From Podaxis mareebaensis (taxonomy: Eukaryota > Basidiomycota > Agaricomycetes > Agaricales > Agaricaceae), in contig JAEUWP010000316.1 in the NCBI GenBank assembly GCA_018524725.1, positions 1 to 64,000 of the forward strand: a DNA stretch of 64,000 nucleotides, read 5' to 3'. Below, piece by piece: positions 33,421-44,690 of this stretch (the stretch's first letter is position 1; the number at the start of each line of letters is the position of its first letter). The notes below the pieces were generated by a model. That model saw nothing but the letters and a program-made list of their open reading frames with translations, made no database searches and had not been told where the DNA came from. The position numbers and the translations under genes are program-made.

Positions 33421-36199
33421 ATGACCTCTACACCCGTTTCGTCCAATGTCGGTATCGGGCTTTCGAACCCGCAAATGTCCAAAACACGTCGCAAGATGCT
33501 TGACCTTGTCAATCGCTTGCACTCGACTGGGTACGAGAATACATCATTCGAGCAACTATCGAATGTTGATCTAAATCCCCCAGTGTGCAAATTGATATTG
33601 ACCTGCCTCAGATCGCTGTTATCGGCGCCCAGAGCGCTGGAAAGTCTTCCCTCATCGAGTCCATCTCCGGGATTACCCTGCCGCGCGCCGCTGGCACGTG
33701 CACAAGGTATGTCCTCTGAGTCTGGTTCATGACCTGTAGCGACGAAATGTTGCCTTCAGATGCCCTACGGAGTGCCGTCTTTCCTATTCGGACTCTTCTT
33801 GGAAATGCATCGTGTCTTTGCGGTTCATCACCGACGCTGATGGTACTCCCCTCGGCCAGACGCGCAACGAAGTCTTCGGACCAACTATCTACAACAAGAG
33901 GGAGGTCGAAGAACGTATCCGACGTGCTCAATGCGCCATCCTCAACCCACAGAAACCTGCTAAGCAATTCCTTGAAGGCGAGGATGAGCTCTTGAGAGAA
34001 GCCGAACTCAGCTTCTCCAACAATTGTGTTTCATTGCAAATCAGTGGTCCTGACGTCGCTGATTTGTCATTCTGTGATCTGCCTGGTATGTTCCCACACA
34101 ATCACGTTGTGAGTAGTTTTATTTACGGTTCTGTGCAGGTCTGATTGCGAGCGTTGGCCGAGGTGGTAACGCGAATGACATCAAACTCGTAGAGAGTCTC
34201 GTCACCTCATACATCAAGAAACCTAGTTGTATCATTCTGCTGACCGTTGCTTGTGAAAGTACGTCCTTCATGACCGCTTTACTCAATTACATGTCTCATC
34301 ACCGCTCTTCCCAGCTGACTTCGAAAACCAGGGAGCTCACCAAATAGCCAAGGCTTGGGATCCAGAAGGGAAGAGAACAATCGGTGAGGATCTCGCACGC
34401 GCTGGTTCTGAGAACTGATTCAAACCTGGCCCTTAGGTGTTCTCACCAAGCCCGATCGCATCCCGATCGGCGAGGAGCCCGGCTGGCTCCAATTCATCAA
34501 GAACGAGAAGGAGCCTTTGGAAAATAATTGGTACTGCGTCAAGCAACCAAGCTCGAACGACCTAAAGAAGAACTGGACATGGCAGAAGGCACGGGAGAGG
34601 GAAAATGAGTTCTTCGCAGTGACCGCCCCATGGTGCGAATTGGAGGGTATGTATCAGAAATATCTACGAACGACCAACCTGGTGGAACGTTTGAGCTCCA
34701 TTCTTTCGGACCTTATTGCCAAACGGTATGGAGTCTCTTTTATCATGACGAAATTGACACACTGACGTACTTCGCTCATAGGTTACCTGAAATCCAGGAT
34801 GAACTCGAGAAATCCATCTATAAAACTCGAGATCTGCTTGTCCAACTCCCCAGAGAGCCTTCCCAACAGCCAGTCAATGAGGTAGCTACGCTCCTCCACG
34901 AATTCGTTGCCGACCTGGCTAGGCACATTGCTGGCGTTCCTGACGAGAAGGGGCTCATCCAATGTATTCGGCCAGCTCAGGAGCGTTTTCGCCGGGAAAT
35001 CCGATCAACGGCGCCGAAATTTAGGTCTTACGAGAAGAGGTTTGCCGGAACGAGGAAGATGCCTCGAGCGGAGTTCTTGGACCACGAGGACGGCGAAGAC
35101 TCCGAAGACGATGACGATAGGGAATGCACTGCCCTTGAATCGAGAAAACGCAAGAGATCTCCGGGCGTCGTCTATGTGGATGAAGTATTCGAGAGGGCTC
35201 AACGGTGCGTGGCTTCCTCTCCTTGGCAGCCGTAAATTCACTTTGTGTTGCCATAGCGCCCGAACACGAGAATTGCCTGGAAATTATCCTTTTGTTGTGC
35301 AGCAGGCCTATATCGATGATTGTGTCAAGGAATGGCGTAGTCCTGCCCACATCCTCTGCAAGGCTGTGTACAATACGCTTTCTGACTACCTCAGGAACAT
35401 GATCCATGGGCACTTTGCGGCATTTGGCCAAGGAATACTGGAGCACCGGATTCGGTACGTTCACGTTTCGGTGGCATTACTCCCGTGTTCATGTATGCCC
35501 GCAGTATCCTCATCCAGGACCACCTGAAATCCTGTTTCGCAAGGACAGAGGAAAGGATCAGCTGGCTCGTCGACATTGAGGAAAAGGCGTTCTCCTTGAA
35601 CACGCACTACCTATCGGACTACAAGTCGAAATTCCTCGCTTATTATCGCGGTGCGCGTCGCAAGAGCAATCATGCTGACATCATGAACACCATCAATACG
35701 TATACGCCGCCTCCGTCTCCCAGCACGTCTAATTCCAGACATAATGCACCGCAGTCATACGGGATTTCCAAAGTTTTAAGCGGTCTGACTGAGATGGGCT
35801 TTACTGGGGTTCAGGCTAACGATCTCGCAAAGTTGTTGAAGACTGACAATATGGAGCCCGCGCTTGATATCATGGCAGACGTTCGTGCATATTTTCAGGG
35901 TAAGCTCCTGCGCATAATATTGTATTCCAATCGCTTATCATAAATTCTCAGTTGCCTACAAGCGTTTTACTGACAACATTCCGATGGCCATTGATCGAGA
36001 ACTTGTTTGTGGCATAGAGCGTGGTATTCTTCCTCTTCTTTGGAACGGACTGGGCTTAAATTCGCTTGATGCCCATCGAATTTGCAAGGAATTTGCGCAA
36101 GAGAACCCTGCTGTCGCGAATCGAAGGGAGGAGTTGACGAAGAAGCTGCAACGCTTGGAAGAGGCGTCTCAACAGCTCTTGCAAGTGGGTGGTACCTAG
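33421..36199 (+). CDS. dynamin-family large GTPase (Mx-like)
   Basis: Ten exons (33421-33530, 33584-33706, 33760-34085, 34139-34258, 34315-34383, 34437-34725, 34782-35204, 35257-35454, 35505-35899, 35952-36199), 766 aa. The GTPase domain has GAQSAGKSS (51-59), DLPG (184-187) and TKPD (253-256). A dynamin middle/stalk region and a C-terminal GTPase-effector region follow, ending in a coiled coil ([17 protein letters not shown]). No pleckstrin-homology or proline-rich domain is present, which places it nearer Mx and short fungal dynamins than classical endocytic dynamin. Between about 446 and 472 there is an acidic run ([10 protein letters not shown]) followed by a KRKRSPG basic patch, an insertion I do not know from the family. 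The start was chosen at the ATG before [12 protein letters not shown]. Confidence 0.9.
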
Positions 36200-36501
36200 T
36201 TGGATACTCTCGTGCGCCGCCTCGCTACCAAATATCTTGTGCCCCTGCCTCTAGTATTATTCCTGTCTGATATTTGTTAAAATCACAACTGCATTGTGTT
36301 CAAATTTTTCACAGCGTTGAGATGTAATGATCAAGATGGGCGATCCGGGCGTGACAGGAACGGATGATGGTAAGTCACTCGTCGTAACGACCACCAGCAA
36401 GAACTGCGCCCATCGATCACTCTCGCACATCACCATGTACCAATGGCGACAACCTACAAACCACCCCCTGCTCGGCACAGCCGCGTTCCCCGATCTACAC
36501 C
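36200..36501. other. intergenic, no gene seen
   Basis: 302 bp between the dynamin-like stop and the DUF2828 start, in the same direction. It must hold the terminator of the first gene and the promoter of the second. No motif recognised. Confidence 0.5.
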
Positions 36502-38776
36502 ATGTCAACCGCCTCACCCCTCTTCCTCTCCAGCCAAAATGTTACTCTTCCTTCTCTCCCTGAACTCTTTGACCCCAACTTTCTTGACGTGCTTCTTCCA
36601 CGGGGCGACTCTGAAGAGACCTTGAAGAAACAAGCTCCAAATTCTCTGAACACAACCGCTTCTGACAGCCGTACGGTCACGACAAACGGCGCTGCAGCTC
36701 TCGAATCCACTGGATCGGCGACTCTGGACGCATTCAATGGTCTCAACGTGCGATCTCCGAGCAAGTTTGAAACAATTCTCCGCGACGCTTGGGCAGAGGA
36801 TCCCGGGTTGACTCTGAGAATTATCTGGAATATGAGGAGCATCCACGACGGAAAGGGCGACAAAGAGTTGTTTTACGGGTATGTTTCTTTCACTCTCCAC
36901 TTAGTTTAAACGCGTCTAACATGAAGGACCTCTCAGAGCTTTCGGTTGGTTGTACGATAACCATCCCCGTACTGCTATTTCCAACCTTCATATGCTCATC
37001 ACTCCAGTCTCTGCCGTAGCCAACGGTGATGTCGCTCCGCACGGATACTGGAAAGATCTTCTCAACATTTTGGCATTGGCCGCCCGCGACGAACTCGTCG
37101 ATTTCCCTTCGCGGAAAAACAATTTCCTCCGCACCTACACTCCAAAGCCAAAGAGGCAGACGCCTCGAGTAACGGAGTATATCGCCATCAGCGACCAAGA
37201 ACGCGCTCGGGTACTCAGGAAAGAGCGGCAACAGCGTTTCCACGAACGACTCGTAGGAAAACTAGTTGCCAACTACAAATTTCGTGCTTTGTATATTGCT
37301 GTCGTCAGACTCTTCGCTCAGCAGTTGCGGAAGGATGTCAAAATCTTGGACGAACTCCAGACCGTAGACCAGAAGGTCGACAAGGATCGTTATAGGACCC
37401 TTGCCCGAAGTATCTCCCTCGTTGGAAAATGGGCGCCCACACCGGGGGGATCCCATGATCGAGTCACCAATGTATCCACCGCCATCTGTCAACTCCTCTT
37501 TTCGCCCAACGAAAACTCAGGACCTGATGCGATTGATCCGCTGCCTTCCACGGCCCCTCACCCTATCCCGAGCGACCAGTACAACTGCGTCATCCTCCGC
37601 AATTACTACCACCGCTGGATCCTTCGACCGCTCCGCGAGATCCTCGCTTGCCCAGAACCCCTCATGTCTGCGCAAAGGTGGACGGAAATCCAATACTCGC
37701 GTGTACCCTCCATTTGCATGGCGCGCAACAAAGTGCTGTTCCGCTTGCACGATCCTGAAGGATTCCAGTTGTATCTCGTCGACGTCAAGAGTGGGAAGAA
37801 GAAAATCAGTGGTGCGACCTTGATGCCCCATGAGCTTGTTGGTGAAGCCATTGAGCTCCAAAAAGTTATTGATGTGGCACGAAGTGAGGTATATCCCTCG
37901 GTAGCAGAGCGCAAGCGGACACGAGCGCGGGAACAGCTGGAAGTCGTAGATGCACAGTGGCGTACGTTGATCTCGAGAATGAAGGAGAGTGGAAGCTTGG
38001 ATAGCACGTTGGCGGTTTGTGATGTCTCTGGTTCGATGGGATCTATATACGACTACGACAAGCATAACGTCAATCCTATTTTCCCCAGCATTGCGCTTTC
38101 GCTTGTTGTAGCATCCGTTACCAAACCTCCATTCAACATGGGCTTTATCACGTTTTCTGAAGACCCGGAATTCGTACGCCTCGAGGGACTAGAAGAGAAG
38201 AGCTTGACGGATTTGGTTGGCGAAGTGCTGAAGAACCGGTCAGGTGGCAACACGGATTTGCAGGCCGTTTTCTTGAAGTTGTTGCTTCCGCTTGCGAAGG
38301 GGAATAACGTTAGTAAAGAGGATATGGTGAAGCGGTTGTTTGTGTTTTCGGATATGCAGTTCGATCGTGCGTCGGGGATGACGACGGGTCCTTGGTGGTT
38401 GAATAGAGCTTCGGAGAGTGAAAGGGCGGATCGGTGGGAGACGAGTTATGATTTGATTGAGAGGGCGTTTAGGGAGGCTGGGTATGAGGTTCCTGAGATT
38501 GTGTTCTGGGATCTTGCTGGGGAGAGGACGGTGAGGCAGACTGTGGAGGTTGAGGCGGGAAGGAGGGGCGTGGCGATGATGAGTGGATTTTCGAATGCGA
38601 TGATGAAGGTGTTTATGGATGAGAGTGATGGGAAGGAGGGAGAGAGGGAGGAAGAGGAATGGACTGTTGTGACGGAAGAAGGGGAACTCGGGGAAGAGGA
38701 GGAGATGACGCCTTTGAGCGTAATGAAGAGAGCGCTGCTTAGACCATCGTATAATGGGTTGGTGATTTTGGATTGA
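36502..38776 (+). CDS. DUF2828 family protein with C-terminal vWA domain
   Basis: Two exons (36502-36878, 36937-38776), 738 aa. The N-terminal half is the TROVE-like helical part of DUF2828 (TLRIIWNMRSIHDGKGDKEL, then FGWLYDNHPRTAISN). The C-terminal half is a von Willebrand A fold with an intact metal-site motif DVSGSM (from about residue 488), GGNTDLQAVF and VFSDMQFD. A very acidic stretch (EREEEEWTVVTEEGELGEEEE) precedes the end. The family is widespread in fungi, plants and large DNA viruses, and its resemblance to Ro60/TROVE-vWA proteins suggests RNA or ribonucleoprotein binding. The function is not established. Confidence 0.9.
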
Positions 38777-40318
38777 GAGTACGCGACTATCGTTCATCTT
38801 CGTTGGTCTTTTGTCTATTTTGTTTCTTCATGTTCAATGGACCTTCAGTTTCATATTTGCAAGTCAGCTGGCGCCGAGAACTACATATATCTATTCATTT
38901 CCTCTCCTTTCGCAGGTATAGTTTTGATTGCTGACTTTATCTTCGCAGAGCATTTCGCCATTACAGTTTGGCCGGGTATATCAGATCGAGCACTAACCCT
39001 GACGTCCGTAGGGGAAATGAATCCTTCTTCGCGGAGCGGATCATTGTCACCAAGGGACTGCATATACCGACCACAATCTTCTAGTATGGTTTCGTTTTGC
39101 GTCGGTGAGGATGGACGTCATGTAGCCAACTGTAAGCCTTGGGGAGAACTCATGTAAGTAAAAAATGTAATGTAACAAGCGAAGGGGGAACCTATAGAAG
39201 ACATCCTCCTTTTCTATAATAGATACCCTTCATATTCCGCACAATCCTCGAACTCGAACCGGAATACTCTATCTAAGTGTTTTGAAAGATTGAAGATTCA
39301 GGCTTGTCCCGAGGGCCGCTTTCTGAGACCGTCCATTGGGCCCCAGTAAATCTGAATGCTGCGGTGTCGCTTGTCATGATAATACGGTGAAATCGCCAGA
39401 GAAATCAGGGAGTCTTGACGAATAGTCTACTTCGCCTGAGTTGATCTCAACTAACATCGGGTGTCCCACCTCGATGGACTGGAAGTTGTATGATTCTGGT
39501 GGAACATGATACCGGTCAGATATCGTAGTTTTCCGCACTGAAGTCGTCTTGGTACCCGCCTGTCCATTGTCTCCTGCCCGACAGTAGCCTTCGGCGCAAC
39601 GGCCGTTCTGCCCCGATAAAGGCTCAGAGTCATTGGATCATCTGCGCAGTGACCATCAAAAGGACTTTTTTTGGTGGAGCGTTGTAGCCCTCTGAACATA
39701 CCAGAAATTAGGTTCTCGGGGCCCGCTTGAGTTAGAAAAGATTCGTTATACGCACACCGTTTTTATCCGATAGTGTGAGGCTCGTGGATTCACCTGTTCC
39801 TCCCTGGAGCCATCAAATAACCCCATCATGCTGAGAACTTAGCCCCAACCGACCCCTCCAATGCATTCAGTCCAGTAAAGCAAACGGATATAGTACGAGT
39901 CGGTTGCAATATGAACTAGGCTTGAACTTTAATACAAGCGTGAATGGATAAACGCGCTGGATGGCCTCCAGGGTCACAATCAAAGGATGGGTACAAGCTC
40001 ACGGTTATCACATTATCAGGCATGGACGACTCGCCAGCCAGCACTCCCAAGAACGGGCTAGGTAGAAACGGTACGAGGCGACAATATCCTAGCGCATCAA
40101 CTCCAGGATATGGCGAGACTTCAATGATGCACATAACGGTACGAAGTCTTGAAGGCATTACAACCTTCGCACACTCCACAAGGAAAAAACCAATAAGTCC
40201 TGATAACAATTCCCTGACTTGTTACATATATACAGTCAACCTAAAACAAGAGCAATCGTAGAAAATTTATAACCGGAAAGGATGCTTTGATCATCCCAAC
40301 CCATTGCTTCTCCAAGTC
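38777..40318. other. intergenic, no gene seen
   Basis: About 1.5 kb downstream of the DUF2828 gene and of the first CWTCC peptide gene. I looked for another CWTCC copy and saw none. Confidence 0.45.
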
Positions 40319-40549
40319 TCAATACTGGTGTTGAGGATGTTGAGGCGGCTTTGCTATACAGCAGGTCCAACAATATCCTCTCTGCAATGGGTATGACCCT
40401 ATTGGACATGCTGGTCTCTCGTTGAAGCACAAATCTAGACAGCTAGGCGCTGTGCTGTCTCCGGATGCCTGGCTTGGCACCGGTGTCGCCTTGCTAACGA
40501 GTATCAAAGCGAATATAACAATAGGCGAAGCGAAAGACTTGAAGTTCAT
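40319..40549 (-). CDS. small secreted six-cysteine protein, CWTCC family, copy 1
   Basis: Single exon, 76 aa. Residues 1-22 form a clear signal peptide (MNFKSFASPIVIFALILVSKA). The mature part holds six cysteines in the order C-x3-C-x6-C, then C-W-T-C-C, followed by a Pro/His-rich tail. Two more genes with the same cysteine plan lie just upstream on the same strand (41366-41599 and 42060-42260). Secreted, short and Cys-rich are the marks of fungal effector-like or antimicrobial-type peptides, but no named family was recognised. A TATAAA-type box lies at 40839-40847, about 290 bp before the ATG, so a long or intron-containing leader is likely. Confidence 0.7.
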   Translation of the reverse strand: MNFKSFASPIVIFALILVSKATPVPSQASGDSTAPSCLDLCFNERPACPIGSYPLQRGYCWTCCIAKPPQHPQHQY

Positions 40550-40838
40550 GATAGATCCTTATTGAACTGATCGAGTTGAATTTTTCCTACAAGCCGTCAG
40601 TGATTTATCCGTGATCAATATTTGCTATGACGCACCCGAAGTTGACGAGGGTAAGAGAGGACAAGAGGGCGGAATACCCGGGTTAAGGAGCGTTGTTTGG
40701 GAACCTGCCAAAAGGGTTGAACGTGTTTCCAACTTTTTGTAAGTAGTAATTGTAATATGGACCCACGATCGAGTGAAGGAGTGGAAGGACCGAACGAGGG
40801 CTGAACCCGCTCAGGTTGAACCCGTCAGCATCAGCTCT

Positions 40839-40847
40839 CTTTATATA
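40839..40847 (-). promoter_or_regulatory. TATA box upstream of CWTCC copy 1
   Basis: TATATAAAG on the minus strand, the best core-promoter candidate between copies 1 and 2. The distance to the ATG (about 290 bp) is long. Confidence 0.4.
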
Positions 40848-41365
40848 CCCCGCTCATTCGATTGGGTCAGTCTACTTCTACTCCACAACTGCCGTAAACG
40901 AGTTCACGCTTCATTGATGAGCTCCGGATCCGGACCACTGGAATGGAGAGCATGCCGATTCCTTCAATACAACGTCGCCCACTCAAAGGTCGAGCCGTGC
41001 TGACTTTTCAGGGAATGTCCGCAGGATCAACCACTGCTGAACAAAAGGAGTCCTATTTTCGGTCGAGCACTATTGTTACTAACATGGTAAGCGGGGTGAT
41101 GGTGCGATTGGATTGTAAGCGACCCTGGAAAAACAAGTGCCACCTGACGAAGCTTGATCGAAGTTTGACATTGGGACTCTATGACAGTCAGAGCTGGCTG
41201 TGGGGAACTGAGAATTATCACCCGTTTCGAGTAAACCACACCGTTGATTAGAATAGTCCATCCATAACATCAGACCAAATCATATGGTCGAAGCCTCTCT
41301 ACAAGCAACGTGCTACGTGAAACTGTGGAGCGCAATAGTCTTCCAAATTCCATCTATCCCCTTGT

Positions 41366-41599
41366 TTACGCCTCCTGTGGAAGTTCATTGGTGCAACATG
41401 TCCAACAACCTTTCCCTGCCTCTGGATTAGGCTTAGGGTACCACCCAGGTGAGCCACAAAGCGGTTTCTCCTTGTAGCAGATATCAAAGCAATGTGGTTT
41501 GGGGTGGTATCCCTTCGGAGCACTGGGCATTGCCAAAGCAGCTTCACTAATAGTGGTGACAAGGACGGCCAACGCTGCCAGAGACCTGAAAAGATTCAT
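41366..41599 (-). CDS. small secreted six-cysteine protein, CWTCC family, copy 2
   Basis: Single exon, 77 aa. Signal peptide at residues 1-23 (MNLFRSLAALAVLVTTISEA). The mature peptide has the same six-cysteine plan as copies 1 and 3 (C-x3-C-x6-C, spacer, GCWTCC). It shares with copy 1 the context C-x-D-[IL]-C-[FY]-x-E-[RK]-P-x-C. The spacer between the third cysteine and CWTCC is longer, rich in Pro, Gly and Lys. Sequence outside the cysteines has diverged, so the duplication is old or the peptides evolve fast. A weak TATA-like GATAAAAGG lies at about 41811-41820. Confidence 0.7.
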   Translation of the reverse strand: MNLFRSLAALAVLVTTISEAALAMPSAPKGYHPKPHCFDICYKEKPLCGSPGWYPKPNPEAGKGCWTCCTNELPQEA

Positions 41600-42059
41600 G
41601 CTTAGGTATGCTTAGCGCCTGGTTAAACTTATCAACGAACTAAAATCGCAGTACATAAAGAAGTAAACTCACTAATGATAGAGCTGTACCTGAAACTGCA
41701 AGGAATTTCCCAAAAAGGTTAGCAAAACTGGTGGTATCGGTAGTATCACAGATGCGCCCTGGCTCTGAGGGAGGGGGATTGGGAGTTGAATGAAACCAGA
41801 ATGCCTCTGGCCTTTTATCCTGGAGTACATAGATTAATACCAGCCATAAGGCTCGATCGTCAACTTGAATGCACCATGATATTGATCGAAATTAAATGGA
41901 GGACCCCTTCACGCAGTCAACGCCAAGTTGTTTCGGCGACGATTGGTATCTCGCAAATTATATTTATTACGCAATGCACAGTCCGGCAGCGGCGACATTG
42001 GTCCTATCACAACACCAGCGAGTCCGCTTCGGCTCGTCCAGAACCATAAAACTCATGTA

Positions 42060-42260
42060 CTAGGGAGTGCAACATGTCCAACACCCTGGGCTAATCTCCT
42101 GCGATGCACCAGGTGCTGGGCACGGCAAAGGAAATGGTTCGCAGAGGTTTGGGTTACAGTCGGAAAACTGTGGGCCACGAGCCCCGATGACTGCTGCGTG
42201 AGAGGTCATCCAAGACAACGTCAACGTCACAAAGACTAAGAAGCGTTGGTTAGAAAACAT
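42060..42260 (-). CDS. small secreted six-cysteine protein, CWTCC family, copy 3
   Basis: Single exon, 66 aa, the shortest of the three. Signal peptide at residues 1-22 (MFSNQRFLVFVTLTLSWMTS). The mature part is Pro-rich and ends directly at GCWTCC plus two residues, without the tail of copies 1 and 2. The plan C-x4-C-x7-C-x12-C-W-T-C-C is the same apart from spacing. A TATA-type box at 42388-42394 lies about 130 bp before the start. It adjoins the AA9 LPMO pair, all on the minus strand. Confidence 0.68.
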   Translation of the reverse strand: MFSNQRFLVFVTLTLSWMTSHAAVIGARGPQFSDCNPNLCEPFPLPCPAPGASQEISPGCWTCCTP

Positions 42261-42387
42261 GATGACCTGAGGTGGTATTTTTAAGACCTAGATTCAATAG
42301 CACGAATTCGATGCCGAAGATACTTACCACTCAATCGCTCAAGTGAGCAAACTATGTTGGGGATTTCGGTAGCATGGGAGGGGAGCT

Positions 42388-42394
42388 CTTATAT
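42388..42394 (-). promoter_or_regulatory. TATA box upstream of CWTCC copy 3
   Basis: ATATAAG on the minus strand, about 130 bp upstream of the start codon. Confidence 0.45.
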
Positions 42395-42681
42395 GTCGGG
42401 AACTCAGTAGTAAAAAATACATTAAGCCCTGTATCTGTCACTCAATGCCGCGCCTCCGACCTGTGTCTTCGGGAACGAACTTTTTACACGTGCCGTAATC
42501 TTCCGTCGTCGGAGAGTTGACATCAGCAGGTGACCACGGACGCACATCGCCGTCCCGACAACTTTAAAATGCAGCTGGAATTTCCGCGGCTTTCACATAA
42601 CACAAAGTTGGTTCTATCCGCTCACCCGAAGTAAAACATAAAACACACTTCGCTTAAATTATCGTACTTAGATATGTCGAC

Positions 42682-43568
42682 CTATCCGCGCCAAGGGCGA
42701 GGGCCCGGGACCTAAAGCGTACGTTGGTTAGCTCTGTGGTAGGATGCTCAGCTTCTCGGACCACCACTCACAGTGTAGGAAGTGGGAACGGGGTAGTAGA
42801 TATTGACAGTCAAGCCGGGATCTATTTCAATGGTGCTCAGCTTCAAGGTGAACAAGGTAGGGGATTATTTTGGCTGACCTGAAGGAGAGACGTAGCCGGG
42901 GATAGAGACTTTGGGAGGGCTGCCACCACCACTACCAGTGATGCGAATTTGAGCGCACGAGACGTACCACTGTGGGGCACCAGCGACGTGAAGACCAATT
43001 TGCTCAATGCGAACGAGGTACTGCAGACCATCGTGTTCATAAACAATTTTAAAATTGGTCAGGGAGAAGAAAAGGACTCACTTCACCGGGAGGGGTGTTA
43101 GAGGGGATGGTGGTGGTCAGTTGGCTAGCACCCTCATCAGTGAACTTGAAGGGGTTGAAAGTAGCGCCCCATTCAGCAATTTTGAACCAATTGGAGCCGC
43201 TGCCGTCCCAGCTGGAGACAGATCCAGGAGCCTTGCCAAGATAGATAGCAGCTGGACCCGAATGATAGACGGTGTTGTCAAGTTTGAAGCCGATGGTCGA
43301 GCCCGGGGAAACATCGATGGTTGCGCTGGCGGCACCGGGATTGACGTTGCAACGGATATCATTGGAAGTGACAGAAGTGACAGGAGAGTTGTTGACCGGT
43401 TGGCGGACGGCGGCAGTCGATGAGGTACCTCCCGCAATGAGAGTGTTCCAGATGTCTGGTATGGTGCTTATTGAGATACTACCTCAGATCAAATATTCAT
43501 TGACGCATACAGTGAGCAGAGGCCGTTTGGGAGGCAATGGCTAGGGCAAGAAGAGCGGAGAGCTTCAT
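42682..43568 (-). CDS. AA9 lytic polysaccharide monooxygenase, copy 1
   Basis: Five exons (43568-43511, 43455-43082, 43020-42879, 42821-42772, 42711-42682), 217 aa, no cellulose-binding module. The signal peptide ends at ...QTASA, so the mature protein starts with His19, the copper-brace histidine (HYIWNTL). The second copper ligand is His84 ([14 protein letters not shown]) and the axial Tyr is Tyr163 (APQWYVSCAQI). The C-terminus is the family-typical [22 protein letters not shown]9 enzymes cleave cellulose or related glucans oxidatively outside the cell. The gene has one intron (42822-42878) that its tandem partner lacks. The short last exon was recognised because it matches the partner's VPGPxxWRG end. 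Confidence 0.93.
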
Positions 43569-43623
43569 CGTTTCGAATGGATCTTGTGCGTTGACTGACA
43601 CATTTTCATTGAAAGTCCCTATG

Positions 43624-43631
43624 TATATATA
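43624..43631 (-). promoter_or_regulatory. TATA box of AA9 LPMO copy 1
   Basis: TATATATA, 56 bp upstream of the start codon. The tandem partner has a TATA box at the same distance. Confidence 0.65.
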
Positions 43632-44690
43632 GGCATTTGATCCTAGGCATGAGGAAATATCCTCTGATTTCTTCGCTTGTGGACTCGTTGTAGATTCGGA
43701 TAATTCAGAAAGCAACATAGCGGGTCTTGGTCTCCATTGGTTTTAACAGACATCTCAACAATTCCCGGAAGCAAAGTCCGTTCAGCAGAGCTATGACAAC
43801 GCCAAGAGAAGCTTGACGTTAGGCCACGATGGGTATGCGAATGAACTGGATAGAAGGTGCCAAGAGGATTAACGTGTGTCTTGTGGACAGGTGACAATAC
43901 AGAAATTATACTTGCAAGCCTTGCGTCGTCCGTGGATTCTCCTGAACGCCGCAACAAGTCCTAACGAACCAGTTTTCCATCAGGGTTCGCCCAGAGAGTA
44001 ATAACTGCGTTCCCGGGGTCGTCTCAGATAAAACGCTTTTCTTAGCCGTTTCAGTTCGTTGATTGGTCGCTCCCGGAAGGAGCAACCTAGGAGGAGTGTC
44101 GATCGTTGAATCGACTTTCAAACAAGTTCATCAGCCATAGACGTTAAGGGACTATATTGAGGCTATTTGAGCACGTTTTACTGAGAGCCCATCAACCAAG
44201 AAGCCAACGTTAGCTAAATATTTTCTATGGTTAGCTAAGACTGAGCCATGCAACTTTTCGCGTAGAAGTGTGTTTCTTCTTTATAAGACTGTCGAAATCA
44301 GTCCAGAAATTTGCTGAGGACACAAGACAGGCATTCACCAGCGGCTTGAAGGGATTCTACAAGTTGGGACATACTAGCGACAGACTGACAATATAAATGA
44401 AACCTCAAGCGTGTGCAATTCCGGGTCTGTTTGATTTCCCCTCAAATCTGAGGAACTCATTGCTGACAGTAGCCGTAGCGTCCAGTTATGCGCCACCTCT
44501 CGCATAGCCGGATGTTTCTTGCACTCAATCTCAGGTTGGTCGCGCTCATGTGTATGTATCATATCGTTAGCAAAGGTTTCAAATCCAGAGAGATCCTTCC
44601 ATGATTGATTATTATACAACTTGACATAGAGTTTATGTATTACAAGCACGACCTCAGACTCCGAACTAATGAAACAGCAGAAACAACCCC
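43632..44690. other. intergenic between tandem LPMO genes
   Basis: About 1 kb separating the two LPMO genes, upstream of copy 1 and downstream of copy 2. No gene supported. Confidence 0.5.

Noticed and set aside
36514..36900. Long frames antisense to the DUF2828 gene
   Set aside because: Shadows of a well-supported coding sequence.
42720..42770. tRNA-like D-arm text (TAGCTCTGTGGTAGGATGC)
   Set aside because: Lies inside the last intron of LPMO copy 1; no matching acceptor stem or T-arm was found.
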